The position numbers and the translations under genes are program-made. Positions 40,101 to 54,400 of a stretch of 64,000 bases of DNA are shown here, piece after piece (positions within the stretch are counted from its first letter, which is position 1; each line of letters begins with the position of its first letter). Source of the DNA: Microbacterium aurantiacum (lineage in GTDB: Bacteria; Actinomycetota; Actinomycetes; Actinomycetales; Microbacteriaceae); NCBI RefSeq assembly GCF_021654035.1, contig NZ_JAJPDW010000002.1, forward strand, positions 248,001 through 312,000, given 5' to 3'. The notes beneath the pieces were generated by a model that saw only the letters and a program-made list of their open reading frames with translations, made no database searches and was not told where the DNA came from.

Positions 40101-40961
40101 TCACCGCTCGAAGAGCGACGACGACGGCTTGGGCGACGCCGTCGCCGAGGCGTCCGTGACGATGCGACCGGCCCGGGCGAACTCCGAGACCTCCGTCCCC
40201 TCGGCGATCTTCGCGGGGTGCGGTCCCGCCGCGAGCAGACGCGGAAGCCAGGCGGTCGGAAGCGGCCGAGCGGATGCCGCGACCACGAGGTTGCCGAAGC
40301 GCCGACCCTTCAGCACCTGCACCTCGGCGAGGACGATGACGTGGTCGAGCACGTGCGCGATCGTCGCCACCTGGCCGCGGGCGAATTCCAGACCCGCCCC
40401 GTCGGCGACGTTGACCAGCAGCACGCCGTCGGGGGCGAGGAGCTCCGCGGCCTCCCGGTAGAACTCCACCGTGGTGAGGTGGGCGGGGGTCTGCGCGCCG
40501 GAGTACACGTCGGAGACGACCAGATCGGCCTGCCCCCGCATGCTCGCGGGGAGGCGGGCGAGGCCCGCCCGGGCGTCGCCGATCCGCACGCGCACCGAGG
40601 CGCCGCGGGGGAGCGGCAGCTCCTCGCGCACGAGGTCCCAGAGCTCCGCCTCCAGCTCGATGACCTGCTGGCGCGAGCCCGGCCGGGTCGCCTCGACGTA
40701 CCGCGGCAGGGTCAGCGCCCCCGCGCCCAGGTGCACCGCGGTGAGCGGCTGCCCCGGCATCCGGAGCTGGTCGATGACCGCCCCCATGCGGGCGACGTAC
40801 TCGAAGTGCAGGTGCGTGGGGTCGTCGAGGTCGACGTGGGACTGCGGAGTGCCGTCGACGTCGAGCTCGAAGCCGCCGGCGTAGGCCGAGGGGATCACCC
40901 GGGCGAGAGTGCCGTCGCCGAGGCGCCGCGACGGCGTCGGCTGCTCCCGCGTGCGTCCCAT
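40101..40961 (-). CDS. Spermidine-synthase-like methyltransferase-fold protein
   Basis: 286 residues with the Rossmann-like fold of spermidine synthases: VHLGAGALTLPRYVEATRPG near residue 88 is the nucleotide/dcSAM-binding loop, IELEAELWDLVREELPL follows, then IGDARAGLARLP and DLVVSDVYSG. The catalytic signature of true spermidine synthase is incomplete, so it may be an unrelated family member, as in many actinobacteria. TACCGT lies seven bases before the ATG on the minus strand. Confidence 0.72.
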   Translation of the reverse strand: MGRTREQPTPSRRLGDGTLARVIPSAYAGGFELDVDGTPQSHVDLDDPTHLHFEYVARMGAVIDQLRMPGQPLTAVHLGAGALTLPRYVEATRPGSRQQVIELEAELWDLVREELPLPRGASVRVRIGDARAGLARLPASMRGQADLVVSDVYSGAQTPAHLTTVEFYREAAELLAPDGVLLVNVADGAGLEFARGQVATIAHVLDHVIVLAEVQVLKGRRFGNLVVAASARPLPTAWLPRLLAAGPHPAKIAEGTEVSEFARAGRIVTDASATASPKPSSSLFER

Positions 40962-40968
40962 GGGCTCC

Positions 40969-41007
40969 ACGGTAGTCGGCACCGCCGACCGGTCGCGGGG
41001 ATACCGT
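40969..41007. promoter_or_regulatory. Divergent pair of leaderless promoters
   Basis: In the 52-bp gap, TACCGT on the minus strand (40974-40969) sits seven bases before the spermidine-synthase-like ATG, and TACCGT on the plus strand (41002-41007) sits six bases before the pxpA ATG. The -35 regions of the two would overlap. Confidence 0.5.
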
Positions 41008-41013
41008 GGAGGC

Positions 41014-41769
41014 ATGGCCGTCATCGACCTGAACGCCGACCTCGGCGAGACGATCGCGGGGGTGCCCACCGCCGACGACGAGGCGCTGTTCGCCGTCGTC
41101 TCCAGCGCCAGCGTCGCGTGCGGCGGGCACGCCGGCGACGCCGTATCGATGCGCGCCTCGGTCGAGCGCGCCACCCGGTTCGGGGTCGCCGTCGGCGCGC
41201 ACCCGTCGTACGCCGATCCGGAGAACTTCGGCCGCGTGGCCCTCCGGGTCCCGACCGATGAACTCGAGCGCAGCATCGGGTCGCAGCTGGACGCGCTCCT
41301 CGCCGCCGGCGCCGACCTCCGCTACGTCAAGCCGCACGGCGCGCTCTACCACGCCGTGCGCGCCGACCCCGCGCAGGCGGGCGCCCTGGCCCGTGCCGTC
41401 GCGGAGCGCGCCGAGCGCATCGGGCGGGCGCTGCCGCTCCTCGGTCTGCCGGGCGCGGTGTCCGACGCCGCCGCCGCGCACGGCCTGCCGTTCCTCGCCG
41501 AGGCGTTCCTCGACCGCGCCTACCGCCCCGACGGCGCCCTCGTCGCACGCGGCGAACCCGGCGCCGTGCTGCACGATCCGGCCGAGGTCGCCGCGCGCGC
41601 CGTCCGGCTCGCGCAGGAGGGAACGGTGATCGCCGTCGACGGCGGCGTCCTCGAGACCGGCGCCGTGTCGCTGTGCCTCCACGGCGATTCGCCCGCCGCC
41701 CTCGCGATGGCGCGCGCCGTGCGGGCGGCCCTCGACGCGGCCGGGGTGAGCGTGCGGGCGCCGTGGTGA
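41014..41769 (+). CDS. pxpA: 5-oxoprolinase subunit A (LamB/YcsF family)
   Basis: 251 residues. The N-terminus IDLNADLGETIAGVPTADDE and VACGGHAGDAVSMR are hallmark PxpA sequences; VKPHGALYHAV and VDGGVLETGAVSLCLHGD follow. With PxpBC it would hydrolyse 5-oxoproline to glutamate using ATP. The TGA overlaps the GTG of the fused subunit gene, giving equimolar coupling. Confidence 0.9.
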   Translation: MAVIDLNADLGETIAGVPTADDEALFAVVSSASVACGGHAGDAVSMRASVERATRFGVAVGAHPSYADPENFGRVALRVPTDELERSIGSQLDALLAAGADLRYVKPHGALYHAVRADPAQAGALARAVAERAERIGRALPLLGLPGAVSDAAAAHGLPFLAEAFLDRAYRPDGALVARGEPGAVLHDPAEVAARAVRLAQEGTVIAVDGGVLETGAVSLCLHGDSPAALAMARAVRAALDAAGVSVRAPW

Positions 41770-43355
41770 GCGGCGCGACCCCGTCCGAGGCCGCCGGAAC
41801 GGATGCCGGCCTCCTCCTCGCCGCCCGTCCGATGGGCGAGGCCGCCGTGCTCCTCGACGTCGCACCCGGCGGCGTGGGGGAGCTCCTCGCGCGGCTCCAG
41901 GCGACGCCGCCGGACGGCGTGCTCGACCTCATTCCGGCGGCGCGGACGCTGCTCATCCACGTCGATCCGCGCGTCCTGCCGCTCGCTCACGCCGCGCGGT
42001 GGGCGCGCTCGGCCGCGGCATCCGTCATCCCTCCCGAGGAGGGAGGCGAGGCGCCGGCGGTCGACCTGGACGTCGTGTACGACGGCGAGGACCTCGCCGA
42101 GACGGCGCGGCTGCTCGGGCTGAGCACCGAGGCGCTCGTCGCCCGTCACCGCGATGCGCGATGGCGGGTCGCCTTCACCGGGTTCGCGCCCGGCTTCGGC
42201 TACCTCGAGAGCCCGGACTGGCCCTTCGACGTCCCGCGCCTGGACACCCCGCGCACCCGCGTGCCGGCCGGAGCGGTCGGCCTCGCGGCGGGCTTCACCG
42301 GCGCCTACCCGCGGGCGACGCCGGGCGGCTGGCGGCTGATCGCGCGGACCTCCGCCGCGCTGTTCGACCCGTTCGCGGATCCGCCCGCCCTTCTCGCGCC
42401 GGGGCGGCGGGTGCGCTTCCGCGAGGTCGAGGCCCTCCCCGTCGTGCGGACGGCGGGTACGCCGGTTCCGCGGGGCGCGGCGGCCCGCGCGGACATCCGC
42501 GTCACCCGCGCCGGCATCCTCTCCACGGTCCAGGATGCCGGGCGGCCCGGCCGCGCGAGCATCGGCGTCTCAGTGTCCGGAGCCGCAGATCGGGGTGCGC
42601 TGCGTCTGGCGAACCGTCTCGTCGGCAATCCCCCGGACGCGGCGGGCGTGGAGGTGACCCTCGGCGGCTTCCGCGCCGTCGCCGCGCGCGACGTCTGGGT
42701 GGCGGTCACCGGAGCCGGACGCGCGCTCTGGATCGACGGACACGCCTGCGATCCCGCCGCCGCGCACGCCTGGCCCGCGGGGACGACGCTCGAGATCGCG
42801 CCCCTCACCGCCGGGGTGCGGGCCTACCTCGCCGTCCGCGGCGGCATCGCGGTGCCGCCCGTCCTGGGCTCCTCCGCCACCGACACGCTCTCCGGCCTCG
42901 GGCCCGCCGCGCTCGCCGACGGCGACGTCCTGGCGCTCGACACCGAGCCGGAGTCGCCCATCCCGGTCGCCGAGGTGATGCCCTTCGACACCCGAGCCGG
43001 CGACGACCTCGTCGTCGAGGTCCACCCCGGACCCCGCGCGGACTGGTTCACCGCGGCGGCGCAGGAGGCCCTCTACGCGGATGTGTTCACCGTCACCGCC
43101 GACACCGACCGCGTCGGCATCCGCCTCATCGGACCCGACCTCGCGCGCGCCGTCCCCGGCGAGCTGCCGAGCGAGCCGATGGTCCCCGGCGCCCTGCAGG
43201 TCCCGCCCGGAGGCCGCGTGGTGGTGCTCGGGCGCGACGGACCGGTCACGGGCGGATATCCGGTCATCGCCGTGGCGACGGATGCCGGGCTCGACGCGCT
43301 GGGTCAGGCGCGCCCCGGGACCAGGGTGCGTTTCCGCCACGCGCGAGGGGGATGA
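41766..43355 (+). CDS. pxpBC: 5-oxoprolinase subunits B and C, fused
   Basis: 529 residues combining PxpB (KipI-like, residues 10-230, with FTGFAPGFGYLESPDW and the RTRVPAGAVGLAAGFTGAYP motif) and PxpC (KipA-like, residues 240-525, with ILSTVQDAGRPG, GVSVSGAADRGALRLANRLV and HPGPRADWF). In Bacillus these are two genes; fusions are common in actinobacteria. PxpC ends in GYPVIAVATDAGLDALGQ, so it looks complete. Its stop is followed by the 249-bp rpoB upstream region. Confidence 0.9.
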   Translation: MSGATPSEAAGTDAGLLLAARPMGEAAVLLDVAPGGVGELLARLQATPPDGVLDLIPAARTLLIHVDPRVLPLAHAARWARSAAASVIPPEEGGEAPAVDLDVVYDGEDLAETARLLGLSTEALVARHRDARWRVAFTGFAPGFGYLESPDWPFDVPRLDTPRTRVPAGAVGLAAGFTGAYPRATPGGWRLIARTSAALFDPFADPPALLAPGRRVRFREVEALPVVRTAGTPVPRGAAARADIRVTRAGILSTVQDAGRPGRASIGVSVSGAADRGALRLANRLVGNPPDAAGVEVTLGGFRAVAARDVWVAVTGAGRALWIDGHACDPAAAHAWPAGTTLEIAPLTAGVRAYLAVRGGIAVPPVLGSSATDTLSGLGPAALADGDVLALDTEPESPIPVAEVMPFDTRAGDDLVVEVHPGPRADWFTAAAQEALYADVFTVTADTDRVGIRLIGPDLARAVPGELPSEPMVPGALQVPPGGRVVVLGRDGPVTGGYPVIAVATDAGLDALGQARPGTRVRFRHARGG

Positions 43356-43410
43356 CCGCCGGCGCGCGCGGAGTTATACCGCAGCATCCGGTCCTTTTCA
43401 AGGATCCTGC

Positions 43411-43439
43411 TGGACATGGCGCGTCGCGCGACGTATAGT
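43411..43439 (+). promoter_or_regulatory. Strong promoter of rpoBC
   Basis: TGGACA (43411-43416) and TATAGT (43434-43439) are 17 bp apart, a close match to the housekeeping consensus. Transcription would start near 43446, leaving a leader of about 160 nt before the rpoB TTG, long enough for attenuation or ribosomal-protein-like control. No ORF was recognised in the leader. Confidence 0.7.
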
Positions 43440-43604
43440 GGGCCTTTGCGCTCTTGGATTCCCCCTGCCCTCATATGGTGGTCGGCGGTGCTTGCGTGCC
43501 CGTGCCTTGCGACACGGCGTGACGCGCGGGTTTTCGGGGAATGATCGAGCACTCCACCTGACGACAAGGAAACGAGCCCACTCGGGCCCACGGAGGTAAT
43601 CCCC

Positions 43605-47102
<3,498 letters not shown>

Positions 47103-47148
47103 GCCGCCGGGTCCGAAACAGAATTCTTCACAGGAGAACTGAGAACTA

Positions 47149-50100
47149 GTGCTCGAATCAACTACTTTCGATCAGCTTCGCATCGGCCTGGCCACCGCTG
47201 ACGACATCCGTCGTTGGTCCTTCGGCGAGGTCAAGAAGCCCGAGACCATCAACTACCGCACGCTGAAGCCGGAGAAGGACGGCCTCTTCGGCGAGCAGAT
47301 CTTCGGACCCTCCCGCGACTGGGAGTGCGCTTGCGGAAAGTACAAGCGCGTCCGCTTCAAGGGCATCGTCTGCGAGCGCTGCGGCGTGGAGGTCACCAAG
47401 AGCTCCGTCCGCCGCGAGCGCATGGGCCACATCGAGCTCGCCGCGCCCGTCACCCACATCTGGTACTTCAAGGGCGTGCCCTCGCGCCTCGGGTACCTGC
47501 TGGACATGGCGCCGAAGGACCTCGAGAAGGTCATCTACTTCGCCGCGTACATGGTCATCTCCGTCGACGAGGATGCGCGTCACCGCGACCTCGCCACGCA
47601 GGAGAACAACATCCGTCTCGAGCTGAAGACGCTCGCCGACCGCCGCGACGCCCGCGTCGCCGCGCGCCTGCAGAAGCTGGAGGACGAGCTCGCCGCCCTG
47701 GAGGCGGAGGGTGCCAAGGCCGACCAGAAGAAGAAGGTCAAGGACGCCGCTGAGAAGGAGATGACGTCGATCCGCAAGAACGCGGACGACCAGATCGCCC
47801 GTCTCGAGCGCGTGTGGGAGGAGTTCCGCACGCTCGAGGTCGGCTCGCTCAAGGGCGAGGACGAGATCTTCCACGAGCTGCAGGACCGCTTCGGTCAGTA
47901 CTTCGAGGCCCACATGGGTGCGGAGTCGATCAAGCGTCGCCTGGAGACCTTCGACCTGCAGGCCGAGGCCGACAGCCTCCACCTGCAGATCTCCGAGGGC
48001 AAGGGTCAGCGCAAGATCCGCGCGATCAAGCGCCTGAAGGTCGTCAACTCGTTCCTGCAGACCGGCATGAGCCCGGCATCCATGGTCCTGGACGTCGTCC
48101 CGGTGATCCCGCCGGAGCTGCGCCCGATGGTGCAGCTGGACGGTGGCCGCTTCGCGACCAGCGACCTGAACGACCTCTACCGTCGCGTGATCAACCGCAA
48201 CAACCGTCTTCGTCGTCTGATCGACCTCGGCGCCCCCGAGATCATCGTCAACAACGAGAAGCGGATGCTGCAGGAGGCCGTCGACGCGCTGTTCGACAAC
48301 GGCCGCCGCGGTCGCCCCGTCACCGGTACCGGCAACCGCGCCCTCAAGTCCCTGAGCGACATGCTCAAGGGAAAGCAGGGTCGCTTCCGCCAGAACCTGC
48401 TCGGAAAGCGCGTGGACTACTCGGGCCGTTCGGTCATCGTCGTCGGTCCCCAGCTGAAGCTGCACCAGTGCGGTCTGCCCAAGCAGATGGCGCTCGAGCT
48501 CTTCAAGCCGTTCGTCATCAAGCGCCTGATCGACCTCGGTCACTCGCAGAACATCAAGGCTGCCAAGCGCGCCGTCGAGCGCACGCGCCCCGAGGTCTGG
48601 GACGTGCTCGAGGAGATCATCCGCGAGCGTCCGGTTCTGCTGAACCGTGCGCCCACGCTCCACCGCCTCGGCATCCAGGCGTTCGAGCCGCAGCTCGTCG
48701 AGGGCAAGGCCATCCAGCTCCACCCGCTCGTCTGCGCGGCGTTCAACGCCGACTTCGACGGTGACCAGATGGCCGTCCACCTGCCGCTGTCCGTCGAGGC
48801 CCAGGCCGAGGCCCGCATCCTGATGCTCGCCTCGAACAACATCCTGAAGCCGTCCGACGGCCGGCCGGTCACCCTGCCCTCGCAGGACATGATCATCGGC
48901 CTGCACCACCTGACCACGGTCAAGGAGGGTGCGACCGGTGAGGGCCGCGTGTTCGGTTCGGTCTCCGAGGCGATCCTGGCCAAGGACGAGGGCACCCTCG
49001 ACCTGCAGGCCAAGGTCCGCATCCGCGTTCCGGGTCTCACCTTCCTCGAGGGCGACGCCCCCGAGGGCTACGAGCGCCACGGTCTCCTGGACGCCTCGCT
49101 CGGCCAGGCGATCTTCAACGACGCGCTGCCCAAGGGCTACCCGTTCGTCCGTGAGCAGGCCGACAAGGGCAAGCTCAGCCAGATCGTCAACAAGCTGGCC
49201 GAGGAGTACCCCAAGGTCGAGGTCGCGGCGACGCTGGACCGCATCAAGGACGCCGGCTTCTACTGGGCCACCCGTTCGGGTGTCACGGTGGCGCTGAGCG
49301 ACATCCTGACCCCGCCGAACAAGGCGGAGATCGTCGCGGGCTACGAGAAGCAGGCCGCGAAGGTCCAGGGCCAGTTCGAGAAGGGTCTCACCACCGACGC
49401 CGAGCGTCGTCAGGAGCTCATCAAGATCTGGACCGCCGCCACCGACGAGGTCCAGAAGGCGATGCGCGCCAACTTCCCCGAGGACAACACCATCAACCGC
49501 ATGGTGTCCTCCGGTGCGCGTGGTAACTGGCTGCAGATCCGGAACATCGCCGGTATGCGAGGCCTGGTGAACAACCCCAAGGGTGAGATCATCCCTCGCC
49601 CGATCATCTCCTCGTACCGCGAGGGTCTGTCGGTCGCGGAGTACTTCATCGCCACCCACGGTGCCCGCAAGGGTCTGGCCGACACCGCCCTCCGTACCGC
49701 CGACTCGGGCTACCTGACCCGTCGTCTGGTGGACGTCTCGCAGGATGTCATCATCCGCGAAGAGGACTGCGGCACGACCAAGGGTCTCGAGCTGCCGATC
49801 GCGGCGCCCGGTGCCGACGGCGAGCTCATCAAGGACGCCAACGTCGAGAACTCGGTGTTCGCGCGGACCCTGTCGGCGGATGTCGTCAACCCCGCGGGCG
49901 AGGTCGTCGCCGAAGCCGGTGACGACGTCGGCGACGTGCTGATCAACCGTCTGGTGGAGTCGGGTGTCGAGAGCATCAAGGTGCGCTCGGTCCTCACCTG
50001 CGACTCGGCCGTCGGCGTCTGCGCGAAGTGCTACGGCCGTTCGCTGGCCACCGGCAAGATCGTCGACATCGGCGAGGCCGTCGGCATCATCGCCGCCCAG

Positions 50101-51024
50101 TCGATCGGTGAGCCCGGTACCCAGCTGACGATGCGTACCTTCCACACCGGTGGTTCGGCATCCGCGGATGACATCACGCAGGGTCTTCCCCGTGTGCAGG
50201 AGCTGTTCGAGGCGCGTACCCCCAAGGGCGCATCGCCGATCGCCGAGGCCGACGGCCGCATCACGATCGACGAGACCGACAAGAGCAAGAAGGTCATCCT
50301 CACGCCCGACAACGGCGACGAGCCGCACGTGTACCCCGTGCTCAAGCGCGTGACGCTGCTGGTCGAGGACGGCCAGCACGTCACGGTCGGCCAGCCCCTG
50401 CAGGTCGGCACGCTCGACCCCAAGGAGGTCATGCGTGTCATGGGTGCCCGCGAGGTGCAGAAGTACCTCGTCGGCGGCGTGCAGGGCGTCTACCGCTCGC
50501 AGGGTGTGCCGATCCACGACAAGCACATCGAGGTCATCGTGCGCCAGATGCTGCGGAAGGTCACCGTGGTCGACCACGGTGACACGACGCTGCTTCCGGG
50601 TGAGCTGGTGGACTTCAAGCGCTACCAGCAGATCAACCGCGAGGCCGTCGGCGAGGGCAAGCGCCCCGCGTCGGGTCGTCCGGAGCTGATGGGTATCACC
50701 AAGGCGTCGCTCGCGACGGAGTCGTGGCTGTCGGCCGCCTCCTTCCAGGAGACGACCCGCGTGCTCACCCAGGCGGCGATGGAGGGCAAGAGCGACCCTC
50801 TGGTCGGCCTCAAGGAGAACGTCATCATCGGAAAGCTCATCCCCGCCGGAACCGGACTTGCGAAGTACCGCAACGTCACGGTCGAGGCGACGGAGGAGGC
50901 CAAGAGCGAGCGGTACCCCAACCGCATCTTCGCCTCGGACGGCGCGTACAGCGACGCCGACCTGAGCTACGTCGACTTCGACAGCTTCTCCACGGACGAC
51001 TTCACCCCGGGCACCTACAACTGA
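47149..51024 (+). CDS. rpoC: RNA polymerase beta' subunit
   Basis: 1291 residues. The N-terminal zinc finger ([20 protein letters not shown]) is near residue 60, the catalytic Mg site NADFDGD has Asp535, Asp537 and Asp539, and the second zinc site [17 protein letters not shown] is near residue 950. The start is GTG ([13 protein letters not shown]); AGGAGA lies about 11-12 bases upstream, a long spacing. A coiled-coil insertion rich in Lys/Glu near residues 180-220 ([18 protein letters not shown]) is typical of high-GC Gram-positives. A strong terminator follows 15 bp after the stop. Confidence 0.98.
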   Translation: MLESTTFDQLRIGLATADDIRRWSFGEVKKPETINYRTLKPEKDGLFGEQIFGPSRDWECACGKYKRVRFKGIVCERCGVEVTKSSVRRERMGHIELAAPVTHIWYFKGVPSRLGYLLDMAPKDLEKVIYFAAYMVISVDEDARHRDLATQENNIRLELKTLADRRDARVAARLQKLEDELAALEAEGAKADQKKKVKDAAEKEMTSIRKNADDQIARLERVWEEFRTLEVGSLKGEDEIFHELQDRFGQYFEAHMGAESIKRRLETFDLQAEADSLHLQISEGKGQRKIRAIKRLKVVNSFLQTGMSPASMVLDVVPVIPPELRPMVQLDGGRFATSDLNDLYRRVINRNNRLRRLIDLGAPEIIVNNEKRMLQEAVDALFDNGRRGRPVTGTGNRALKSLSDMLKGKQGRFRQNLLGKRVDYSGRSVIVVGPQLKLHQCGLPKQMALELFKPFVIKRLIDLGHSQNIKAAKRAVERTRPEVWDVLEEIIRERPVLLNRAPTLHRLGIQAFEPQLVEGKAIQLHPLVCAAFNADFDGDQMAVHLPLSVEAQAEARILMLASNNILKPSDGRPVTLPSQDMIIGLHHLTTVKEGATGEGRVFGSVSEAILAKDEGTLDLQAKVRIRVPGLTFLEGDAPEGYERHGLLDASLGQAIFNDALPKGYPFVREQADKGKLSQIVNKLAEEYPKVEVAATLDRIKDAGFYWATRSGVTVALSDILTPPNKAEIVAGYEKQAAKVQGQFEKGLTTDAERRQELIKIWTAATDEVQKAMRANFPEDNTINRMVSSGARGNWLQIRNIAGMRGLVNNPKGEIIPRPIISSYREGLSVAEYFIATHGARKGLADTALRTADSGYLTRRLVDVSQDVIIREEDCGTTKGLELPIAAPGADGELIKDANVENSVFARTLSADVVNPAGEVVAEAGDDVGDVLINRLVESGVESIKVRSVLTCDSAVGVCAKCYGRSLATGKIVDIGEAVGIIAAQSIGEPGTQLTMRTFHTGGSASADDITQGLPRVQELFEARTPKGASPIAEADGRITIDETDKSKKVILTPDNGDEPHVYPVLKRVTLLVEDGQHVTVGQPLQVGTLDPKEVMRVMGAREVQKYLVGGVQGVYRSQGVPIHDKHIEVIVRQMLRKVTVVDHGDTTLLPGELVDFKRYQQINREAVGEGKRPASGRPELMGITKASLATESWLSAASFQETTRVLTQAAMEGKSDPLVGLKENVIIGKLIPAGTGLAKYRNVTVEATEEAKSERYPNRIFASDGAYSDADLSYVDFDSFSTDDFTPGTYN

Positions 51025-51039
51025 CCTGAGGCACGTCCC

Positions 51040-51069
51040 GAAGGGCCCCGGCTTTCGCCGGGGCCCTTC
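51040..51069 (+). terminator. rpoBC terminator
   Basis: GAAGGGCCCCGGC (51040-51052) and GCCGGGGCCCTTC (51057-51069) form a perfect 13-bp stem with a TTTC loop, followed by GTCGTT. It starts 15 bp after the rpoC stop. Confidence 0.9.
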
Positions 51070-51103
51070 GTCGTTCCCGCCCGGAGTTCGGCCCGCCCCG
51101 CGA

Positions 51104-51186
51104 GCCGAACTCCTCCGATCCGGCGCGGTGGGTGCCTGTGGGGCCGGTTCCAAGCCTTTCGGGGCCGGATTTGAGGAGTTAGGCCC
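51104..51186. repeat. Family B palindromic repeat, copy 3
   Basis: Ends GCCGAACTCCTC and GAGGAGTTAGGCCC, interior CTTTCGGGGCCGG. A solo right-end fragment GGAGTTCGGCCC at 51083-51094 precedes it, so the region was hit more than once. Lies in the 407-bp gene-free gap between the rpoC stop and the nuclease gene. Confidence 0.8.
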
Positions 51187-51266
51187 GGCCAGGGCTGACG
51201 AGGTCCCAGGGTCTGGCGCCGGGCAGGCGGGCGACCCGGTTCCGCGAGACGCGTCCGCCCCGGCGT

Positions 51267-51347
51267 ACCGAACTCCTCTGATTCGGGGGTGCGGGGGCCT
51301 GTGGGGCCGGTTCCGGGCCCTGTGGGGCCGGATTGGAGGAGTTCGGT
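51267..51347. repeat. Family B palindromic repeat, copy 4
   Basis: Ends ACCGAACTCCTC and GGAGGAGTTCGGTT, interior GGGGCCGGTTCCGGGCCC. Second full copy in the gap after rpoC. The 80 bp between copies 3 and 4 shows no gene. Confidence 0.8.
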
Positions 51348-51381
51348 TCAGCCGGCGGCGGGGAGGGTGAGCGCGGCGGGA

Positions 51382-51425
51382 ACGACGAAGCGCCGGCGGA
51401 TCGAGATCCGCCGGCGCTTCGTCGT
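51382..51425. terminator. Terminator of the nuclease gene, bidirectional
   Basis: ACGACGAAGCGCCGGCGGAT pairs with ATCCGCCGGCGCTTCGTCGT around a 4-nt loop, a stem of about 20 bp. It ends six bases before the nuclease stop codon region at 51432, so it would stop that transcript and also protect it from rpoC readthrough. Confidence 0.88.
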
Positions 51426-51431
51426 GGGGTG

Positions 51432-54400
51432 TTAGGCCCGCTGGCGTCGGATGCTGCCGATGCGGAGGGCGGCTCCCGCCCCGATCATCAGCATCACGGC
51501 CAGCCACAGGCCGGTCAGGTCACCGGGCTCGCCACCTGTGACGGCGAGGCCACCGGTCTGTCCGCCGGTCGCGGGCTGTCCACCCGCGGCGGGGATGTCG
51601 AGGTCGTACCAGACCAGGACGCCGCCCTCGACATCCAGGATCACCAGGCGGTGCTCACCCGACACGTCGTTCGGGAGCGTCACCGAGATGGTGCCGTCCG
51701 CCTGCACGAGGTGCCAGCCGCCGAGCTGCTGCGGCGTGGAGTACAGCCACGCAGTGACCCACTGGCCGGCGTACTGCTCGCCCACCAGCACCGTGACGGT
51801 GCCTCCGGGGACGACGTCACCGCTGATGCCGGCGTTCGAACCTTGGAGCGCCGGGGTCAGCTCCTCGACACCGGGTGCAGCCGGGGTGGTCGCCGGAGGC
51901 TCGGTGCCCTCGCCGGGCTCCTCCGGGTCGACCGGCTCGAGGATGTCGCGGACCGCGAGCGACAGACGCACCTCGGTGCCGCTGTCGGGCGCCGTGAGAA
52001 CCACGGTGGTCGCCGCGGGGGCGTCCAGCGGGATGGTCATCGTCACCGTCGCCGCGCCGTTCGTCACCGCGACCGGAGCGAAGGTCGCCGCGCTTCCCTC
52101 CACGCTCGGGACGAGCGTGGTGTTGGCGGGGCTTCCGAGCGACGTCAGGTCGAGACCCGAGACCTGGAACGAGACGTCGGTGAGACGCTCGGCGGATGCC
52201 GGGACGCCGGTCACCTGCACACCCCGCGAGGCGTGGTCCGGGCTCAGCGGCGAGTTGGCGCGGATGTACTCGATCCACGCGTCACGGTCGACCAGACCCG
52301 AGTCGCGGGTGTCTGCTCCCTCGCGGAAGGTGGTGAAGTTGTCGCCACCCTGCAGGAGGAAGTTGAACGAGCCGATCCGGTACTCCCCGGCCGGGTCGAT
52401 CGGCTCACCGTCGATCCAGACACCGGTGATGCGCTCACCGCGCGCCGCGCCGGCGTCGAACGTATACGACACGTTCGACGACAGGCCGAGCTGCAGGTAG
52501 GAGCGGCTCGAGCCGTCCGGCTGCCACTGCTGCTCGAGCACCTGGATGAACTGCTCCCCGGTGAGGGTCGTCGTCCACAGGTTGTTCACGAAGGGCAGGA
52601 CCGCGTTGGCCTCGGCGTAGGTGACCACGCCGTCCGGCGCGTAGAACAGCTCCGCGCGCAGACCGCCGGGGTTGACGACGCCGATCTCGGCGCCGCCCCG
52701 CTCGGGAGCGGAGAGGCTCGACACCAGCGACTCGGCGACGAGGTTTCCGAGAGTGGACTCGCTGGCGCGGTCATCACGGGTTCCTCCGACGTAGACGCCG
52801 TCGACGTAGCTGCCGCCGGAGAAGGCGCTGGTGATGTCGGCGGTCACCGATCCGATCGGCTCGTTCCCGATGACAGCGGCCTCCGCGAGGGCGTCCGCGA
52901 CGATCGCGGAGACCTCCGCGACGCGGGGGTACTGCTCCGCGAGCTGCGCGTCGGTCGGGGCGTCCGCTCCGCCGATGCGCGCGACGTTGCGGCCCTCGTA
53001 CGAGATCACCGCACCGTCGACTGCGTCGAGCTCCAGCTCGATCTGTCCGATGAACTCGCCGTAGTTGCCGGTCTGCACGATCGGGCGGGTGGTGTCGGTG
53101 CCAGGCACCGGACCGTCCCACACGTACTGCTTGTGGGTGTGGCCGGTGAAGATCACGTCCACCGCGGGAGAGGTCTCGGTCACGATCTTCGCGAAGACGC
53201 CGCCGGCGGCGACCTCTTCCGCAAGCGTCGAGCCCTCGACCACGCCGTCGCCTGCGCCCTCGTGGAACTCGGCGATGATGACGTCCGCGACGCCTTCGAG
53301 CTCGGCCGCGACGCGGTTCACCGCGTCGACGGGGTCGCCGAACTCGATCGTCTCGATCCCGCCGGGCGAGACGAGCGCATCGGTCTCCTCGGTCACGGTG
53401 CCGATGACGGCCACGGTCAGACCGTCGACCTCGAACAGCGCGTACTCGTCGAGCACGGGCTCCTGCGTGCCCTTGGCGTAGACGTTCGCGCCGAGGTACG
53501 GGAAGTCCGCGACGTCCGCGACGCGACCGGTGAGGTCGTCCAGGCCCCGGTCGAACTCGTGGTTGCCGACCGCCGATGCGGCCATCTCCAGCGCGTTGAG
53601 AACGTCCAGGGTCGGAACGTCCTCGGCCACCGCCGACGCGAACAGGGAGGCGCCGATGTTGTCGCCGGCGGAGAGGAACAGGGTGTTCTCGTCGCCGTAC
53701 TGCGCGCGTAGCTGCTCGACCGTTCCGGCGAACTTCACCGTGTTGGCGTCGATCCGACCGTGGAAGTCGTTGATGTTCAGCAGGTTGAGGTCGACCGTTC
53801 CCGGCTCCTCGTCTTCGGGGAAGGCGAGGCCGACGACGACCGGGTCGTGGTCGGAGGAGCGGTAGGGCGAGGCGTCGTAGAGGTTCGTGACGTTGTAGTT
53901 GAACCGGCTGTACTCCAGCGCGATCGACTCGGCGGCGTTGATGTTCCAGATGTCGACGCCGGTGACGAGCTCATCCGCGGCCGGGGAGGCCAGGATGTGG
54001 TCGAGCGAGCCGCTCTGGCCGGAGAACGAGTAGGTGTACTTGTCGGTCTTCTCGGCCCCCTGGTTGACGTAGCCGGCCTCGTAGAAGACCTGCATCGGGT
54101 CTTCCTGCGTGTAGGAGTTGAAGTCTCCGATGAGGAAGACGTAGTCGGTGTCGACGTCGACCTTCAGCTCCTCGGCGAAGTCCACCAGCGCTTCGGCCTG
54201 GGCCACGCGCGAGGCGTTGGATGCGCCCTGCCCGTCGCCCTGGTCGGCGTCGGCGCCCGAGCCCGATCCCTTCGACTTGAAGTGGTTGACGATCGCGACG
54301 AAGACGTCGTCCTCGCCGCCGTCCACCGGGGCGAACGCCTGAGCGAGCGGGTAGCGGGCGTTCGAGAACGCCGCGTCGCCGTCGATGACCGCGTCGCCGA

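Noticed and set aside
47158..51507. A 1449-codon minus-strand frame opposite rpoC
   Set aside because: Low-complexity Asp/Glu/Val/Leu sequence, a mirror of rpoC codon bias, with no ribosome site or domain.
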